NCBI GenBank assembly: GCA_037367355.1
Contig: CM074699.1
Location: 1,922,001 to 1,986,000 of the forward strand
DNA: 64,000 nt
Direction: 5' to 3'
DNA from: Neoscytalidium dimidiatum
Lineage: Eukaryota > Ascomycota > Dothideomycetes > Botryosphaeriales > Botryosphaeriaceae
Shown: piece by piece, positions 1 through 11,050 of the stretch
Layout of the letters: each line of letters opens with the position of its first letter
How positions within the stretch are numbered: position 1 is the first letter of the stretch
Notes under the pieces: model-generated
Database searches by the model: none
What the model saw: the letters and a program-made list of their open reading frames with translations, nothing else
Told to the model about the DNA's origin: nothing
Made by a program: the position numbers and the translations under genes

Positions 1-168
1 GTCTTTGGGGCGAACTCCTCAGCCATCGCCACTGCAATGTTACTGGAGAAGGACCGCAGAGCTGCAGCGCTGAGCTCGTTATCTATGAGCGTATTCGGGC
101 TGCTGTTTGTTGTATTGACAGTCATACCCGCCGTGGCAACTTATGTGCGAGGTTTAGTCGGATTATAG
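1..168 (+). CDS. LrgB-like membrane protein, C-terminal end (partial)
   Basis: Frame 1 is open from the first base to a TAG at 166-168 and gives 55 residues. They include NSSAIATAMLLEKD followed by RRAAALSSLSMSVFGLL and a hydrophobic tail ending in VRGLVGL. The pattern (small-residue glycine/serine loop, acidic-basic pair, ALSSL, then a last membrane span) resembles the end of fungal LrgB/CidB-like membrane proteins, which sit in organellar or plasma membranes and whose role in fungi is unclear. The 5' part lies outside the window, so domain order and length cannot be judged. It could be the end of another polytopic transporter. The assignment rests on remembered family pattern only; the coding status is supported by the coherent hydrophobic stretch. 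Confidence 0.5.
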   Translation, partial: VFGANSSAIATAMLLEKDRRAAALSSLSMSVFGLLFVVLTVIPAVATYVRGLVGL

Positions 169-1347
169 TCAGATCGAAATATGTCACGGCAGGGAGGATA
201 TGTCTTGCGACAGCGCATACATCAAGTTGCTTGAGGTACAGACCATCATTTTTTTTTTTTCCATAGTGCAGAGAGCAGATGAGAGGTCCACGGGGAATGT
301 GAAACCAAGATCACGAATCTGTTGACTCCGATAAAACTCTCGTCTGTCTCTTTTCGACTCGTGTGAAAAATCCTTAGGACGAGATGGGACTAGATAGTTC
401 CCATTCCGTTGAAGCGTGTGTATGTGAGTGCACAGAGGTACCCCGCCGTACAAGTCTTCTGCATGACGCATAATTTGCCAAGTATCATCGAACACAGCAC
501 CTTGCGTTGTTCTAGAGTGCACTTGGTCTCCAAGTAGTGCGCGACACCCTCCTTCTAGAAGCCGATTTCTCAACGGAAGCGCCTTAGCGCAGCCTGGTGC
601 CGTTTCCAACGCTCTCCTCGCCGAAACTGCCAAAACGACGACCGAGCCCCAACATCACACGCTCCATCGTTTTACACCGCCGTTTCGCAAACATTTCAAC
701 CCGCTTACAGCAACGTCCGCGACCGGAGCCTGTCAAGCCGGGACTGCCAAGTGTCTTATTCAACAGTAGAGCCACCTGGCGTCAATCGGCCCTGAGCTTG
801 GCGTCTTCACGATGCTGCTGACAAGCTGTCGCAGCCGTTTGACGCTGAGTGTCTACGCAATCGCCTCTGAAACTGCTGCTGACCATTGAACCGCTTCAGC
901 CTTGGCTCGAACTGGCCAGCCATGATGGAAATGCCGTTTGGACTGAACAATGGTGGGGCGAAGGTGTAGACTGTGACGTGACCGTGCTGCCTGTCAAGGG
1001 ATAATCCAACGTCAGAGGACACCATCTCGCCCACGATGGCTCCACCGAGGGAATTATATAAAATTGAGGTCTCGGCGCTCTTCCAGAGAAAAAAAAAAAA
1101 AACTTCACCATCAACAATCAACGCATCATCTGCAGGACAGTCGTTCCAGTCTTCCATTCACTTTCTTACCCACCTTCGCTTCAATTATCCAACCGGTCGA
1201 TCCGAATATTTCCAACCCACTCAATTTCCTTCGCTTCAACGCCGGTCGATCTCACACGAATTGACTTCTTAGAAGAGAAAAAAAAAAGAAAAAAAAATCA
1301 AGCTCCGTTCAAAAACCAAGGAAAAAAGCAACAACAACAACAACAAG
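169..1347. other. Intergenic region, 3' UTR plus promoter of the repeat protein gene
   Basis: No convincing gene. Small ORFs on both strands lack family features. The right end holds a TATA-like element near 1055-1063, a homopolymer A tract near 1089-1101 and an A-rich leader with CAACAA repeats (about 1278-1347) just before the ATG at 1348, which is typical of a highly expressed fungal gene. Confidence 0.6.
1055..1063 (+). promoter_or_regulatory. TATA-like element upstream of the secreted repeat protein
   Basis: The sequence TATATAAAA lies about 285 nt before the ATG at 1348, followed by CT-rich and A-rich leader DNA. It is a good match to a fungal TATA box. The transcription start is not determined. 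Confidence 0.45.
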
Positions 1348-2484
1348 ATGCACTTCACAAACATCCTCCTCCTCGCCGCCGCAGCCACGACCGCCCACTC
1401 CGCCGCCGTCGTCCGCCACGCCACGGCCGCTAATGACACCCGCAACAACCTCGCCACCCCTCCCTACCCGGTCACCAACACCGCCCGCATCGCCACCCGC
1501 CAGCTCGACGCCAACTGCACCGACGCCGAGGCCGAGGCTGAGCGGGCCATCGCCAACTTCAAGGCCGCAGTCTACGGCAACTCGACCAGCGCCGCCGCCG
1601 CCGCCGTTGCTAACGGTACTGCTGCTACCGCTGCTGCCGCCGCCGGCGCTACGCCAGGCACCACGCTGGATGGCATGAGCAGCGAGAAGCACCGCGGCGG
1701 CCAGGGCGGCGGCCTCCTGGAGAGCTTGCTGGGCATGCTGATGGGCGGGCGTGGCGGCGAGGGACGAGGTGCTGAGGGCGGCCGCGGTGCCGAGGGCGCA
1801 GGTGCCGAGGGCGCCGGTGCTGAAGGTGGCGCTGAGGCTGAGAAGGGCGGCGCTGGTGCTGAGGGCGGTTCGTCTTCTTCCGGGCAGGAGGGTACGCTTG
1901 AGGGTGGTGCCTCTGAGGGAGGTGCTTCCGAGGGAGAGGGTGCCACCGCAGGCGAGGGAGAGGCTGCTGCCGGAGAGGGAGAAGCTGGCAAGGGTGAGGG
2001 TGCTGCTGCTGAAGGTGGATCCGGCGCTTCTGAGGGCTCCGCTACGGAAGGCGGAAGTGGCGCTGCTGAAGGGGGTGCCTCGGAGAGCGGTGCCGCCAAG
2101 GGAGGTTCTGCCGAAGGCAGTTCTTCTGAGGCCGGAACATCCGAGAGTTCCACTGAGAGCGGTGCTGGTGCTGGAGAATCTGGAGCTGCTAAGGGAACCG
2201 GTGCTGAGAGCGGCACATCTGAGGGAGCATCTTCTGCGGGCAGCTCGTCTGAGGGTCGCTCATCTGCGGATGCTTCGCCCGAGGGCGGCGCATCGGAGAG
2301 TGGAGCAGAGGGTGCTGGCGCAGAAAGTGGAGCTAAGGGTACCGGCGCTGAGTCTGGAGCCAAGGGTGCTGGTGCAGAGGCCGGAGCTGAGGGAGCGAGT
2401 TCCGGCGAGTCCACCGGCGAAGAAGGTGCTGGTGTCGGTGAGAGCTCCCACTCTCACAGGCGGGCGGCTGTTTGGTTTGCTTGA
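1348..2484 (+). CDS. Secreted Gly/Ala/Glu/Ser-rich low-complexity repeat protein
   Basis: Single-exon ORF of 378 aa. Residues 1-19 (MHFTNILLLAAAATTAHSA) form a clear signal peptide. A short non-repetitive segment follows (about 20-115), with two sequons (NDT, NCT) and ANFKAAVYGNSTS. The rest, to about residue 365, is imperfect repeats of GAEG, EGGA, SEGG and ESGA units, interrupted only by GLLESLLGMLMGG near 128-140. The tail is SSHSHRRAAVWFA. There is a single cysteine and no catalytic motif. The ATG sits in an A-rich CAACAACAAG leader after a TATA box, which supports this start and strong expression. Length-variable acidic repeats suggest an intrinsically disordered extracellular or cell-wall-associated protein; that is inference. 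I do not recognise a named family. Long ORFs on the opposite strand and in the +1 frame are products of the repeat composition. Confidence 0.8.
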   Translation: MHFTNILLLAAAATTAHSAAVVRHATAANDTRNNLATPPYPVTNTARIATRQLDANCTDAEAEAERAIANFKAAVYGNSTSAAAAAVANGTAATAAAAAGATPGTTLDGMSSEKHRGGQGGGLLESLLGMLMGGRGGEGRGAEGGRGAEGAGAEGAGAEGGAEAEKGGAGAEGGSSSSGQEGTLEGGASEGGASEGEGATAGEGEAAAGEGEAGKGEGAAAEGGSGASEGSATEGGSGAAEGGASESGAAKGGSAEGSSSEAGTSESSTESGAGAGESGAAKGTGAESGTSEGASSAGSSSEGRSSADASPEGGASESGAEGAGAESGAKGTGAESGAKGAGAEAGAEGASSGESTGEEGAGVGESSHSHRRAAVWFA

Positions 2485-4414
2485 TCGCAGAGGCCTGTTA
2501 TCTGCTTGACATAGAGTTATGGACGGCGATTTGATTTAGATCTTACAGTTAATCGACTATTTACTTCTGTTTGAGTTTGATTCCGACTCTCTATAGCGTG
2601 ACCGAGATTTCACGAAAAATTGGGCGCATAACCACTTGGAAGGTGTTTTCGCATGTGTTCGTGACAAATTATCTTCTAACACAGCACCTCTTGGGTTTCT
2701 GGGGAGTAAGAGTGGCTTTGATGATCATGTCTGGCCAAAAACATATGCTCTCGACCCTTTGAACTCAGTTCTCCTGAGTGAAACGAAACTTAGAAAGGAA
2801 GAGTACTCGGGCTTCGAACTAGATGATTTGAATATGGGCTTCTAATGATCAAATATCGTCGCGATTTGGCAAGGATCTCATCGATGTCCAACCAGAGCTC
2901 CTCCCTAAATATTTAGGGGAAACATATAGGGAAGATAGTCGAGTGATAGACAAGTGTTTCACAGATTCTAGGTGTAATACCTTGACCGCTTGGAAATTAC
3001 GGGTGTGAGAACTACTGCGCAAGGGTCAAGCTTGTAGGAGGACTGGAGTGCTCTTCTTGAACCTATTGCTCTGCAAATACTCTGGCCCAGACTTGCGAGT
3101 GGACGTGCCGGGGAAAGAAATTTCACATTGTACGTAATCTCGGGTATTGTACCGGAACATCTAACCACCATCTCCTCGACTTACCCCTCGAAATTCCAAG
3201 GGTGTCTTTCTTGAACATAGACAGGGCAGACATTCGTCGCGCACGACAGGCTCTTACGCGCTACTTTGCGTTTACCCCTCGGCTTCAGCCCCGACCCGCA
3301 CCCAGAATTCATAAAGTTCCAGCCGCCGTTTAGAGTTTCAACACCACTTCTTGTCCGCCCTTCTACACGCGCTCTATCCCAGTACAAAACTGTGGAGAAA
3401 AGCGAATTGTTGCAACATATTGTTTTAATGGACAAGCTAGTATAGGATCATGTTCCTTACTCTTCTTTACCCCTCAACTCAAAAGCCGGCGGGTCTCAGA
3501 TACATTGGCATAAAAGGGGGGAAGACGAACATCAAAGTCAATTCCCCTTTCCCGCGGGAAAGACTGACTTTTTAAGTGGGGACACTTGCGAAGCGGCACA
3601 GCAACACAAGAACACGAGGGTCTACTGATGGCCGGACCGCGGAAGGCGGAGCGAAATAAAGACGGGCAGACCGGTATTTCAAATACATCTGTCACGGGAT
3701 GAGCGGCGATGCGGGTCCCGGCCGACGGGATGATGATGATGACGATTTTCAATGTCTTTCATTCATTTCCAATAACCCCCCAGCTGCCTGCGCTAAGTAC
3801 GTGAAATGTGACTCGAAAAGCTACCTAATTAACTACCTACAAAATGCCAAGTCACAAATGAGACAAATTCAGAACCTGATCAACATACACCCTGCCATAC
3901 TTCTTTCCCTTCTCTTTATCCTTCGCTTCCAGCTTTATCTAAAGATATAAAGTAATCGAAATTTTGGTGCCAATCTTAGCCAACGGCGGGGTATGGATAT
4001 ACAGAAGCGGAGGTCGTTGAGAAAGAAAAAGGTCATCACCGAAAAGGAAAAGGGATATCCCGAGATCAAATGCCATTTCTTTGGTCGAAGAGAGTCGTAA
4101 CGGGTCGTGGTAATCATCTGGAGTTCACAGAACTGGAGAACCAAGAAGAACGCATAAAGGGTATATAGCCGACCAGCAGAGACAAATCTGCTTGAAAACA
4201 CAGCAAAGGAAAAGGAGACGGACTTAAGAAACATGCTCGGACAAAGCAAGGCGATACTAGCGATGAATCAAAAACCAACGTCACGGCAGATAAGAAGGTA
4301 CGGAGCAATAGATCGAATGCAAGCGAGTCAGCAGAGGTGAGATAAGAGGAGAGAGGAGTGAGAAAGATGTGGGGCCAAGGTGGCGCTCGGGAGGGGTGAG
4401 ACATGGCCGGGCGC
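2485..4414. other. Intergenic region without recognisable genes
   Basis: Convergent 3' regions of the repeat protein (+) and the SAM-PH gene (-). It is more AT-rich than its surroundings, with only short ORFs lacking motifs. No repeat family or RNA gene is evident. Confidence 0.55.
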
Positions 4415-6999
4415 TTAGATGGCGTTGCCGTTGACCTCAACCTCATAGCCCTCGCCCTTGGCCTTGAGCGCCTTGGCCAGCATGAGCTCGCGCATCCAGT
4501 CAATGCGCTCATCGCGCGTCTTGACCGCAAAGTGGTGGGTCTTTCCATGCGCCACTGCCTTCTTCACAACCCGCTTCTCCGCGTCCGGCGGACCGGTCGG
4601 CACGAGCTGGAACGTGAAGGCTGCGCCAGGAGGTCCACTACCCTCGCCCTCCTTCTTGTTGGCGAGCTTGAGACCTCTGAGCTTGGCAGCAAGCTTGTTG
4701 GATGCAAGCGAACTACATGCGACAGCATACTCATCAACGTCTATGGTGTCAAGCGCCATCGCCTCAGGCACGTCAGAGGCGTGCATAGCAAGTCGCGTGC
4801 CAGTAAGACGGAAGTGCTGATCTTGCCACTCGTGCCGCAGCAGTCGAGTGCGGCGCTTCTTCATCCAACCAGCGTGGTTGACACCTGCATACTGCGGGTA
4901 AGAATGCTGCGCCTCATAGCGCGCTAACAGGTGCTGCTTCAGGTCGTCTGACGCCGTAGATGAAGCTGCAGAGTGCTTGGCTTGCTGACGACCTTGCGTA
5001 GCCTGCGATTGGCCAGACAGAGTCTCTTGACCAGAGGCGCTGTCCTGAAGCGTTGTTGCGGAGTACTCAGGATCAGACTGCGGGCTGAAAACCTCGCCCT
5101 CATGCACCGGCGGCAGCGCAAAGGAAGGGCGCTGCCAATCAGCGGCTCGCGATAGGTTGCTGCTGCGTTGAATTGGATCGCGGTACTGCATGCTCGGCGG
5201 TACGGACTGGCTTACATCGCGCGAAACGGGGCCAAGGCTCACGTGTGTCACCGGAACATCCATCTCAGAAGCAGGGGTGCCAAAACGGTAGAGACCTGGA
5301 GAGGCATTGGCCGTACGGCAAGGAGAGAATGTGTTGACATACTCGCCAGGGTGGACTTGGTGAGGAGTGTAATAAGGCTGTGCAGAGCTTGAGCGCGGAA
5401 TTTGCAGCTTCGGCAGGCTCCTCAGATTAGGGTTGGCGGGTTGGGTATCTTGTGGTGGTTGGAGAGGAGGGAACATCTCGAGAGGGGGAGTAGTTGAGCG
5501 TTGTTCTTGATAATACTGCATCTGGGGGGGTTCCACATGCTGCAGATTCAGAAACTGCTTGACGTTCTCCTGCGGATCGCGCGACTCGACGCAGCGTAGG
5601 GATTCTTCGGTGGGCTGGGCGAATTCAGGCAATTGACCGGGCCCAAGAAGATCAGAGGATGCGACAACCGAGGGTAGCGCATCAGAGGTCGGACGATACA
5701 CGTTGTCAACGACCTTGTTTGCAGCAGCCGCATTGCCGGGGTCGCCAGCGATGAAAATGTGGCCGCCTTTTTCCGGAGATATAGGGAACCCATGTTCTTG
5801 CTGCAGGCGCTGGAACAGACGCTGCTGCTTCCTCCACTTGTGGCATCGTTCACCCTTTGCGCACTTGTGAGGCTTGGGGAGGAGTTGCTCAATGGCTACA
5901 ATAGACACAGATTCAGCAGGCGTAATGACGTCGTCACCGTGTCTGTGCTTGCGCCCTCTCCTCTTGCGATGGCCGCCTGGAGTTGTCGGCTCCTCATTGC
6001 CGTCTTCGCAATCGGCGCCGCGATGGTGTCGCGACTTTGACCGCTCACGGTTGCGCGATTTGTTACGAGAGCGCGACTGGTCGCGAGTGCTGCGTGACCT
6101 GCTGACGCCTGTGGGGGGACGACTGATGTCTTGGAATGGAGTGGGGACGGGGCTGACTCGACCATCGTTGCCCCTGAGCGCGTCGATGTGGTTCCACAGC
6201 TGATGCCTCTTGCCGAATGAGGAAATTTCCAGCTCCTTCAGGTCCTCAAACTGCATGTCGAGAAGCACGGCGCCAGTGATGTCGTGCTTTTCGAATTTCT
6301 CGATAATCGCATCCTCAAAGCCCAGACTTGCCATCCACGACGCGACCTGTTGCGCAGACCAGCAGCGAACGTCGGAGTCATCATCATCGTCGTCGTCGTG
6401 GTCGGAGTACTCGTGCGGGTCGTACGAATAAGCGTGGGGAACGGGTGTCGGCTCGTCCCTGAAGGCGGTTTCGGATCGGAAAGCGGTCTCGGCTCTGGGC
6501 GGCGAATGCTTCGGCATTAGGGGGGACATCTGCAGCGCGTACTCGTAGTTGAATTCCGCCGAAGACAGGGAGGAGCGGAAGAGATGCGGTCCTCTCGGTC
6601 CATCCACGGGTTTGGCCTCCTGCATCTGCTGCCGGAGGTCAAAGTAGAACTGGCGGCTGGAGTGCGGTGTAGGAACTTCATCGTAGGTGGATATTGTCGT
6701 TTGACTCTTTCTGCTGTCGTTCTGCGTCGGTCAGCGGGGTGATGCGAGGGAGAAAGGATGGGGAGGAGACGGGGAGGCGCGGCAGTACTCACTGATTCAA
6801 AGCTGAATTTGGGCGACTGGGCGTCCTCCTCGAACTCGCTCGAGTCGTCCTCGAAGTCGGTGTCGAATATCTCGGTGGCCTCGGACAGAGGGCGCGGCTT
6901 GTCGGAACGGGCGGCGGCGAAGAAGGGCTGCATCTTGCCGCGCTCGAACATCTCGACGCCGGGGGGCAGCGGCGTGATGGGAGTCTGGGCCTCCTGCAT
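4415..6999 (-). CDS. SAM and PH domain protein (Boi/Pob1-like adaptor)
   Basis: Two exons: 6999-6793 and 6721-4415, with a 71-nt intron (6722-6792; donor GTGAGTAC, branch CTGAC, acceptor CAG) that joins the frames exactly and gives 837 aa. An acidic N-terminus (FDTDFEDDSSEFEED) is followed by a SAM domain at about 188-252 (CWSAQQVASWMASLGFED, then ISSFGKRHQLW). A long disordered region has an RS/KR-rich stretch (about 270-330) and proline-rich segments. A C-terminal PH domain lies at about 680-820 (GWMKKRRTRLL, then HHFAVKTRDERIDWMREL). SAM plus PH recalls yeast Boi1/2 and S. pombe Pob1, membrane-bound polarity adaptors, but I see no N-terminal SH3 domain, so orthology is uncertain. The start at 6999 is the first in-frame ATG; an alternative start with an ATG-only first exon at about 7105-7107 is possible because GTACGT follows that ATG and CAG precedes codon 3. 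Confidence 0.85.
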
Positions 7000-7050
7000 T
7001 GGGGAGATTAGGACCAGACGGGCTTGGGGCGATGCTGAGGGCCGAGGGCT

Positions 7051-7078
7051 GGGAGCTGGGAGCTGGGAGCTGGGAGCT
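7051..7078. repeat. Tandem heptamer (GGGAGCT)x4
   Basis: Four perfect copies of GGGAGCT, followed by two copies of a related GGGCTGA unit (7081-7094). It lies just upstream of the SAM-PH start, within what may be its 5' leader or first intron. Confidence 0.9.
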
Positions 7079-8376
7079 CAGGGCTGAGGGCTGAGCAGAC
7101 GTACCATGGTGTTGAGGCAGGGCGACGCGCGAGAAGACTGGAGCTGGCTACGTGGACCGGTGAATTAGTCGGGAGCGGGAGTAGGAGTTTTCGCTGATCT
7201 ACATGGGTCACGGACACGGCGCAAGCAAGACGGAAACACGTATACGGGCCCTGCGGGCGGTGGGCGCTATCGTGGGTTTTAGTATGTCAAACAGGCATCT
7301 GGATGAGACGGCGGGCTGCCAATTGCGCGCGAGCGGCAGATGCGGTGTGGTTGCAGGGGCGGGAGCAGCGACGGAGCAGCGCTGGGAGCACCACGCATCG
7401 GGCTCCGGGCGTGGCCAGTGCCATGCGGCGGGCAGCACGGAAGCACTCGCCCAGCACGGCGCCCCGCCCAATGCGCGCCCTGGACGCGTGCTGCGGGCGC
7501 TGACTGGGCGCTCGACTCGGCGCTTAAACAGGGCGGCACAGGCAAGATCCCCGTCCGGCCTCCCCATTCGCCGCGTGCCAGACCACCATGCGACGCAAAA
7601 GCGCCGCCCGTCTCGATGCGGGTCGTTTTGCTGCGTATTAATAGCGAGCTAATGGCGGACGTCACGCGCCAAGGCTCCGGGATCCTCGCGAAGGAGTGGA
7701 AGGGCCGTCTCGCTTCGGCACGACAGACGCGGGACGACGAGGAGCGTGCGAGGCGTGCAGCGTGGCTGCCATGGCCTTCCCGTTTCCTGCCAGCTGCTCC
7801 TGTGTCACTACATATACATGCGCATGCGACGCGCCATCCATGGGGCCTGGGAACATTGGCTCGCCGTGTGCGACTCGTGCCAGCGACCGCATACCGTCGC
7901 AAGGGCGGCGGCGTGCGGCGCGCTGGCGGGCTGGATAGCTGGCTGGCGGGCTGGCGCGGTGCGGAATGCGGGAGCACAGAGGGTCGAGAAGCGGCGCGCA
8001 GCGATCACCAACGGCGGCCGAGTATGGTAACGAGTGGTCAGGTAGCTCGCGAGCTTTGCCGTGCTTGCGGTGCTTGCGTGACCCTGGGATCTTGGGCGAC
8101 GGCCCGCCGCTGATAGGCCAGCCCTCGATCTGATCTCGACGCGCTGGTGCCGCTCCGCAGCCTCGAGCCGCGCGTGGCAGGCGGAACGAAAGAAAAAAAA
8201 TTTAATTGCCAGGGCTCGCAGACCGCAAAAGGGGCGTTGGGTTTGCGTTCGCCGTAGGGCAGCAACGGGCACCCACAGTGGGCGGGAGGCCTTTTCCTGA
8301 GAGGGGAGGGAGTGCCAGTGTGCGGCTTGGGGGGGGGGGATGAGCAAGAAGCGAGCTGCGCGCAAGAAACGCCCGC

Positions 8377-8378
<2 letters not shown>

Positions 8379-8407
<29 letters not shown>

Positions 8408-8569
8408 TGTGCCTGCGTCATGGCGGAAGCATCTTCCCCGAGCCGACGACTCGACAGCACATCTGGCAGCGCATCGCAGGCGACCACGCAGCCGGCCACG
8501 CCTCAGGCATCCGTGCCCCAGCACCACTGCGTCTGTGTCCGCGTCCGCGTCCGCGTCCGCGCCTGCTCC

Positions 8570-8602
<33 letters not shown>
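8379..8602. repeat. Cluster of three microsatellites: (CCG)n, (GTCCGC)n, (CTG)n
   Basis: About ten CCG/GCC triplets lie at 8379-8408. Hexamer GTCCGC copies lie at 8536-8562. About eleven GCT/CTG triplets lie at 8570-8602. All sit in the upstream region of the Zn2Cys6 regulator and would give poly-Ala or poly-Arg runs if read as protein. Confidence 0.85.
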
Positions 8603-8603
<1 letters not shown>

Positions 8604-11050
8604 CGTGTCAACATTCGACTCGACTGCCGCAATCAAACACCACGCCCGAACCCAATTTCCACCGTATATCCTGCGTACCACCGCCCGGCTGCGCGCGCAG
8701 CTGTGACGACGTCGTCCTCCCCAGAGCCTCGGGTCCCGCGTTCAGACCGCTCCTTCACGTTGCACCGCCCAAGCTCCGAAGCCGACGGCGGTGACCACGC
8801 GAACGGCCAACCAGCCTGCGAACGCCTCCTCCATCTTCTCACATGACCGGGCACGCTATGCGGCCCAGTCCACTTCTATCCACACGGTACGACAAAGACA
8901 GTAAAAATTCTGTTCGGCGGGGCGTCCATCGCGAGGATTGCCAGCAGCTCCAGGCTCCGCCCGGGCTGCAGGTTCCATCTCCACCGCGACGAGTGCCTGC
9001 TGTGTATCGTCGCCTCGCCGTCCGCTTCCGTGCGCGCGCGCACATGCTTTGATCGTGCAGTCACGCAGCGCAGCACTCCGCGCTCGCCCTCGAGGTTGGG
9101 AATTGGAACGGTTGGCCGCAAGAGAAGCGTTCGCTCGGAGATTGTGCTGGCCATGGATCCCATGTCCCTTGCCAACGCACCCCGCCATTTGCGTGTGTTC
9201 GCTGCTCTGTTCGCCCGTCAGGCCACTTGCTTGGCTCCGCCTCCGAGGGTCGCCCCGCGAAGCTCTCAACAGTGAGGCTTCCAGCAGGAATTTTTTGTCG
9301 AATAGCCACAGCAGCCGCGACAAGAGCGGCGACTGAGTCACTCGGGCGATGAGTCGACCGCATCGGACGAAGTCGTCTCCAATTTACCAGCGTCGCGGGA
9401 GGCCTCGAGTCAGGTGGGTACGTATCTCTCAGCTCGCATTCGCCGGGCGAGGTCAGCCGGGCATATTAGGAAATTTTGTCGGGACCCAATCAGCGCGCGC
9501 CGCGGGCATGGTCGCTGTAGTTGAGCGACTGGGGCTAATTATGGGGACGGTGGGCGGCTAATTAGCTCACAATCGGCTCCCCGATCCGGACATTTAGTCG
9601 TCTTTATTTTCGTCGAGAGGGCGAGGGCTGGTGCGAGTGGGCCCTGGTCCCTGCCAGCTCAATCTCTGCCCTTGCACCCCACACCCGTTGGGCTGCGCGA
9701 TTGGCAGAGACGGCAGCGCCCGCGGCGCATGGTCCCCAGCCTAAACTGGCGGAGCGAGAGCTTGTCATGCACCACGCACCACCATCACATCGCGCTGCAG
9801 CCAACGATTGCTGGGAATACCACGGAGTTCCAGCCGGCGACGCCTGTCATGGCTGGGGAACGTCGCCTGGCCCTGCCGGATCCAAGCCCACGGCCGATAT
9901 CGTCGCAACGTTACACCAATCTGCTCTTGTACGCCGCCCAAAGCCCAACCTCCTTCCCCAACCGCTCCGCCCGGCCTCCGCTGTCTTGGACGGCCCAGAT
10001 GCTGTGTCCGCGCGAACTCTGTCCGCCCCGGCTCCAGCGCGCGGGACGGCGACTCGGGTCACGAGCGCGGTCGCAGTCGCGGTCGAGGACGAGGTCGAGG
10101 CCGAGCGCGCTCCAGGCCGCCCGCGGTGCCACGGGGACAAGACGGCCTTCCTCCTTCGGCGGCTGACAGTCGCGCGGCCGTGGTACAGCACGCAGTGACA
10201 GCAGCGGCGTCATCGGCATCCGCATTGGCAATATTCATGCGTCGTGATCGTCATTGATCATCTCGAGTAACGGGCGGGCCGCTAAGCCCTCCAGTGCGAG
10301 CTGCAAGTATTCCCCTGATGCGTCTTGCGTCCTGCGTCCTGCCACAGCTAGCTGCTGGCCGCGATTCACGCGGAGCCAAGAAAGTATGATCACTATCACG
10401 ACATTTTTTCCCGCAAATGCTCCAAGCGGGCGCCCTGCCAGGCAGGCCTGGCCGCCCTAAACCCTATCTCGTTTCTCCTCCGCACCTTGCCTTGGCGGAT
10501 CTGCCCAGGGAAGATAGCCGGTCGATAGCTGTCCGCCGACCGAGCGCACCCCTCTTTGGAGCATGGGCCAGCAGCGGGCTCGCCGCGGCGGCTCTCAAAA
10601 ATAGCGTGCATTCGTGCATGTGGCCTGGGCGCGAGCGACGAGCGACGAGCGACCAACCAGCCGTTTACCACCAATCGCTGCCTCCTGCACCCCTCCTTCG
10701 TGGCACCCGGGCGTGTTTTCCCAGCCTCCGGGCCTAACCCGCTGCAGCCAGCTAAGAATAGATGTGGATCTATTAGCTGTCTTTTGCACGCTTTCAGGAA
10801 CATATAAGGTACCCCGCCCCGCCGTCCTAGGAAGGCAGCAGCATCGGCCTGGAATAATTTGCCCTCTTTTCCTTTCCTACCTCCCCTCCCCCAAAGTCCG
10901 CGGGTTCAGACTTTGGTTTCCAATCATTAATCTAATAGTGTTCCGCTTGATCCTCACTGTCCCTTACGGATCCCTCCCGCCGTGCATTAGCGGCATTGCG
11001 CATTGCATTGTTTTATCGGCTTCTTATAAACACCGTCCCAGTACTTCCCC

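Larger units (their letters stand above)
7000..11050. other. 4-kb GC-rich upstream region between divergent genes
   Basis: This lies between the SAM-PH gene (-) and the Zn2Cys6 regulator (+). Many overlapping ORFs occur, but they are Arg/Ala/Pro-rich, come in all frames and show no domain, so I treat them as composition artefacts. It holds microsatellites near 8379-8602 and AT-rich islands near 8195-8205, 9470-9600 and 10780-10810. A TATA-like ATATAA sits near 10803. A long 5' leader or a noncoding transcript for the regulator is plausible but not shown. Confidence 0.5.

Noticed and set aside
7279..7977. 232-aa minus-strand ORF and overlapping 257-aa plus-strand ORF
   Set aside because: GC-rich DNA produces open frames on both strands; the composition is Arg/Ala/Pro/Ser and no motif is present.
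8340..8846. 168-aa ORF with poly-Ala runs
   Set aside because: It consists of triplet-repeat translation and Arg/Pro-rich sequence, overlaps equally long ORFs in other frames and has no domain.
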